Shown piece by piece: positions 7,239 to 9,748 of a DNA stretch of 9,748 nucleotides. The stretch is taken from positions 1 through 9,748 of the forward strand of contig PBTU01000050.1 of the NCBI GenBank assembly GCA_002729295.1, in the 5' to 3' direction. The translations under genes and the position numbers were made by a program. Position 1 is the stretch's first letter, and each line of letters opens with the position of its first letter. Source of the DNA: Verrucomicrobiales bacterium (GTDB lineage Bacteria > Verrucomicrobiota > Verrucomicrobiia > Verrucomicrobiales > Akkermansiaceae). Below the pieces are notes generated by a model. The model was not told where the DNA came from, did not search any database, and was given only the letters and a program-made list of their open reading frames with translations.

Positions 7239-7924
7239 TCCACGCCTCCTTCCACGGATACGTCGGGGGTCTTTCTCCGTCGGTATGCCACTTCGATACG
7301 ATCCCAGAGTTCGAGTTTGTCTATTCCACCCACCGCGGCGGCGAGGCTGAGCATGAGTCCCACCATGGACCAGAAACCGAGGCCAAGGGTGATGTCAGCG
7401 AGTTTGACCAACTTGAGCAGGCTGACAAGGGTTCCGAGAAAGAAGACCTCCACCATGACCCAGGATTGCAATCCTTGCATCAGTTTGGTGACCGGGACCA
7501 TTCCGGGGAAGGCCCGGCCGCTGAGGAGGGGGAGGCAGAGATAGATCAGGCTGGCGAGTTGGAAAAAGGGGAGAATGAAAATAAAGATGGCAACCGCGAC
7601 GGAGATGATGGGACCTCCGGTGAGCCAGAGTCGGATCACAGTTTCACCGGCAGAGGTGGTAAGGTTGTTTCCCTGAGCCTCCATGGTGATGAAGGGCAGG
7701 AAGAGCATCCCGAGGAGAAAGAGAACACCAGTCAGGCCGAAAGCAAAGGCTCGCTCCAGGCTTTGTGGCTGGTTGGTGTAGAGGGTGCTGCCGCAAGTGT
7801 TGCAGTAAGCGGTTTGTCCTTCTTCGATTAATTCGACATCATGGAGCGAGTCACAAAAGTGGCAGGCCACTTCGTGATGCCGGTCGCGCAGCCGCGGCCA
7901 GGTCTGACGGTGAAGAAATTTCAA
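7232..7924 (-). CDS. pqiA: PqiA-family membrane protein, equivalent to the N-terminal half of PqiA
   Basis: 230 aa, matching the first half of E. coli PqiA. It has a zinc-ribbon-like pair (Cys21-Cys24 and Cys41-Cys44), then four membrane helices at about 58-80, 105-134, 155-173 and 180-199. GLQSWVMVEVFFLGTLVSLLKL (split here: GLQSWVMVEVF at 151-161, FLGTLVSLLKL at 162-172) corresponds to LKTWGMAEIFLAGVLVSFVKL of E. coli PqiA, and LELWDRI (204-210) to the LWDDI that ends the E. coli half-domain. The start is a TTG at 7924 without a clear Shine-Dalgarno; a GTG at 7870 would remove 18 residues but keep the first CxxC. The TTG overlaps by 4 nt the stop of an 18-codon reading frame (7977-7921). 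It is the first gene of the pqi operon, 61 nt after prfB, with no terminator visible in that gap. Confidence 0.92.
   Translation of the reverse strand: MKFLHRQTWPRLRDRHHEVACHFCDSLHDVELIEEGQTAYCNTCGSTLYTNQPQSLERAFAFGLTGVLFLLGMLFLPFITMEAQGNNLTTSAGETVIRLWLTGGPIISVAVAIFIFILPFFQLASLIYLCLPLLSGRAFPGMVPVTKLMQGLQSWVMVEVFFLGTLVSLLKLVKLADITLGLGFWSMVGLMLSLAAAVGGIDKLELWDRIEVAYRRRKTPDVSVEGGVEC
7245..7251 (-). promoter_or_regulatory. strong ribosome binding site for the pqiA C-half
   Basis: AAGGAGG lies 6 nt before the ATG at 7238, inside the last codons of the upstream pqiA N-half. It fixes the start of the downstream gene and shows the two halves are deliberately translated as separate proteins rather than being one gene broken by a sequencing error. 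Confidence 0.75.
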
Positions 7925-7985
7925 GATAGGGTTGGGCCGAGCCTAGCGTCGAAATAGCGAGACTGCCAGATCAACATTGCGGTGC

Positions 7986-9102
7986 TTAATCGCGTTTTTG
8001 GCCCCGCAGCATCGCTTCGATGAAAGGATCGATGGCTCCATCCATGACATTTTGGATGTTGCCGGTTTCCTCGCCGGTGCGGAGGTCCTTTACCATCTGG
8101 TAGGGCTGGAAGACGTAGGAACGAATCTGACTGCCCCAACCGATTTCGCCTTTTTCGGAGTAGGTCCGGTCGGCCTCGGCTTTTTGTTTGTCTTCCTCGA
8201 TCTGGTAAAGCTTGGCTTTTAGGGTCTCCCAGGCCAGCTCGCGGTTGCGAAGTTGGGAGCGTTCCTGGGTCGAGCGAATTACGATCCCGGAGGGAAGGTG
8301 CTTCATAATCACTGCAGTTTCGACCTTGTTGACGTTTTGTCCGCCTTTTCCGCCGGAACGGGCCGTGCTGATTTCAACGTCGGATTCGGGAATGTCGATG
8401 ACGATGTTCTCGTCGATCTCGGGAGTCACATCAAGCGAGGCGAATGAAGTGTGACGTTTCCCGGCGCTGTCGAATGGAGAAATTCTTACGAGACGATGGA
8501 CGCCCCGTTCGGCTTTGAGATAGCCGTAGGCGTAGTTGCCATCAATTTTGAGAGAGGCTGAGGAAATACCTGCTTCTTCGCCCTCCTGATAGTCGATGAC
8601 GTTGACTTTGTAGCCTCGTCCCTCAGCCCACCGGGTATACATGCGGTAGAGCATTCCGGCCCAGTCGCAGGCTTCGGTTCCTCCGGCACCAGCCTGAATC
8701 GTCACGTAGGCATTATTTGAGTCAGTTGCACCGTCGAGAAGGATGATGAGTTCAAAGGATTCCAGTTCTTTGGTGACGCGATCGAAGGTGGAGCGGGCTT
8801 CCTTGGCGGAGTCGAGGTCTTGGAATTCCTTGGCGAGTTCGATGCCTGAGCTGAGGTCTGCGAAGTCTTCCTCGAGTTTGAGAAAGGGGAGCAGTTTGGC
8901 TTTCAGGCGATTGGTATCGGCGAGAATGGAGCGGGCTTTCTCTTGGTTGTTCCAGAATTCCGGGTTGGCTGCTTGACTCTCAAGGTCCGCGACTTGCTGG
9001 GTCAGGGTGGGGATGTCAAAGGTACCTCCTGAGTTCTAACAACCGGCTCTCAAGAGAGCTGGTGTCGACCGCCAGGAGGTCAGCGATGGGTTCGTTTGCC
9101 AT
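7986..9102 (-). CDS. prfB: peptide chain release factor 2, with programmed +1 frameshift
   Basis: RF2 recognises UGA and UAA in the ribosomal A site and triggers release of the finished peptide. The gene is read as two segments: 28 codons from ATG 9102 to 9019, then, after skipping T9018, a second frame from 9017 to the TAA at 7986-7988. Together they give 371 aa (E. coli 365). In full-length numbering, the stop-codon-reading SPF motif is at 208-210 (E. coli 205-207) and the catalytic GGQ at 253-255 (250-252), in the context RSGGKGGQNVNK. The N-terminal helical domain lies in the second frame just after the shift (DIPTLTQQVADLE, then NPEFWNN). A GTG at 8705 is merely an internal codon and not the start. 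The zero frame stays open upstream to 9303, but MANEPIADLL at 9102 gives the normal RF2 length before the shift. No Shine-Dalgarno precedes the ATG. Confidence 0.96.
9015..9030 (-). promoter_or_regulatory. prfB autoregulatory +1 frameshift site
   Basis: The minus strand reads AGGAGGTACCTTTGAC: a Shine-Dalgarno (AGGAGG, 9030-9025), the spacer TAC, the slippery CTT, the UGA stop, and C as the following base. Order and spacing are identical to the E. coli site (AGGGGG TAT CTT TGA C). When RF2 is scarce, the UGA C is read slowly, the CTT tRNA slips to UUU and full-length RF2 is made; when RF2 is plentiful, translation stops after 28 codons. Confidence 0.95.
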
Positions 9103-9196
9103 GTGGGACTGAGGGGTAGGGAAGGGGGCGATTCTGGTCAATGGTATTGTGTTTTTTGATTCGCCATAAGAAGGGAGCCACGACATCGTTTGCCTT
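9103..9196. promoter_or_regulatory. divergent prfB / recO intergenic region
   Basis: This 94-nt gap should carry promoters for both genes. For prfB, the minus strand has TTGACC (9141-9136) with a 17-nt spacer before TACCCC (9118-9113), a good -35 but a poor -10; if real, the mRNA would be nearly leaderless. For recO, AAGGGAG (9171-9177) is a plausible Shine-Dalgarno but lies 19 nt before the GTG. Nothing else is recognisable. Confidence 0.3.
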
Positions 9197-9718
9197 GTGG
9201 AAAGTGCTCGAGGAACGATCATTCGACTGACCAAGCTGAGCGATACCAGCTTGATCATACTCTGGATGAGTGAGGAAGAGGGCTTGCTTAAGACTGTGGC
9301 CAAAGGGGCGCGTCGACCGAAGAGCGCTTTTGCGGGGCGCCTGGATCTATTTGTTGATGCTGGATTTCAGTGGAGCCGGAGTCGTTCGAGTGACTTGCAT
9401 GGCTTGCGGGAGGTGGCTGTGACTGACTACCGGGAGCCGCTTCGTGGAAATTATCGCGATTCAGTGGTGGCTGCTTATTTCGGGCAGCTGTTGGAAATGG
9501 TTCTTGAGCTGAATCATGCCGAACCGGAAATCTTTGCCCTGCTTCAGCGAGGGCTGGCCTATTTGACAGAGGAGGGGGGGAGTCGGAAAGCAGTGCTGCA
9601 TTTTGAAAAGGAGGTGGCGAGATTGCTGGGTTTGGGAGATGGTGCGGAGCGGGGAATTCTCGATGCCTACGGGAAACTTCCCGCCGGCCGGGAGCACTGC
9701 CTTGATCTTTTCATTTAG
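9197..9718 (+). CDS. recO: DNA repair protein RecO (short form)
   Basis: Recombination mediator that, with RecR, loads RecA on SSB-coated single-stranded DNA and anneals strands in the RecFOR pathway. The first 75 or so residues match the RecO OB-fold: GTIIRLTKLSDTSLII, LWMSEEEGLLKTVAKGARR (23-40), PKSAFAGRLDLF. The following helical part (YRDSVVAAYFGQLLE, then AVLHFEKEVARLLGL at 132-146) fits the start of the RecO helical domain. The protein then ends at 173 aa, whereas E. coli RecO has 242, and the region of the cysteine/zinc site and final helices found in other RecO proteins is absent. The start is GTG 9197; a stop at 9167 rules out any ATG, GTG or TTG further upstream in frame. The Shine-Dalgarno-like AAGGGAG is better spaced for an in-frame ATC at 9185, so an unusual start is possible. 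Confidence 0.88.
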   Translation: MESARGTIIRLTKLSDTSLIILWMSEEEGLLKTVAKGARRPKSAFAGRLDLFVDAGFQWSRSRSSDLHGLREVAVTDYREPLRGNYRDSVVAAYFGQLLEMVLELNHAEPEIFALLQRGLAYLTEEGGSRKAVLHFEKEVARLLGLGDGAERGILDAYGKLPAGREHCLDLFI

Positions 9719-9748
9719 TTGTATCAGAAGTTTTTTCGAACTATTAGT
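9719..9748. other. short tail after recO, nothing identified
   Basis: The last 30 nt contain a T-run and a weak 4-bp AGTT/AACT inverted repeat, not enough to call a terminator before the window ends. Confidence 0.2.

Noticed and set aside
7986..8705. prfB starting at GTG 8705 as a short stand-alone release factor or rescue factor
   Set aside because: The reading frame continues upstream without a stop as RF2-like sequence to the canonical frameshift site, so this GTG is an internal codon.
9113..9141. Sigma-70-like promoter for prfB (TTGACC, 17 nt, TACCCC)
   Set aside because: The -35 is good but the -10 is poor and would give an almost leaderless mRNA; not strong enough to annotate as a separate site.
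9103..9303. N-terminal extension of prfB up to 9303
   Set aside because: The frame is open, but it overlaps the start of recO, looks nothing like RF2, and ATG 9102 gives the normal number of codons before the frameshift.

Overview
This window reads as ordinary chromosomal DNA from a Gram-negative (diderm) bacterium. The PqiABC envelope machinery, with an outer-membrane-type lipoprotein, shows the diderm envelope. A HEAT-like/WD40-like protein tail, a secreted lactonase-type beta-propeller, a short RecO and an unusual PEP carboxylase together suggest the Planctomycetota-Verrucomicrobiota group, most likely Verrucomicrobiota. That placement is inference from protein style, not from a marker-gene comparison. 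No tRNA, rRNA, CRISPR array, insertion sequence, phage gene or long repeat was seen, and coding density is very high.

Left part (1-4362). The window opens inside the 3' end of a plus-strand gene whose product has a HEAT-like segment followed by one WD40-like blade. Its stop codon directly abuts the stop codon of a minus-strand phosphoenolpyruvate carboxylase gene (ppc). Upstream of ppc and divergent from it is a plus-strand gene for an exported lactonase-family (YbhE/Pgl-like) beta-propeller. That gene ends in a CTAG shared with the stop codon of the opposing pqiC, and a strong intrinsic terminator for it lies inside the pqiC coding sequence.

Middle (4359-7924, minus strand). A tight four-gene operon reads pqiA N-half, pqiA C-half, pqiB, pqiC, with overlaps of 7 and 4 nt and one 10-nt gap. 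It encodes a Pqi intermembrane lipid-transport system: two four-helix PqiA membrane proteins with zinc-ribbon-like CxxC pairs (one fused protein in E. coli), a triple-MCE-domain PqiB expected to span the periplasm, and the lipoprotein PqiC.

Right part (7986-9748). prfB (peptide chain release factor 2) lies 61 nt upstream of the pqi genes on the same strand. It carries the classical autoregulatory +1 frameshift site (internal Shine-Dalgarno, then CTT TGA C), so no single reading frame covers the gene. Divergent from prfB is recO, encoding a short recombination mediator that lacks the usual C-terminal part.

I did not find a clearly new biological system. The points most worth a second look are the apparent loss of two aspartate-inhibitor ligands in PEP carboxylase, the terminator embedded in an opposing gene, the split pqiA, the short RecO, and the zero-spacing convergent gene ends.
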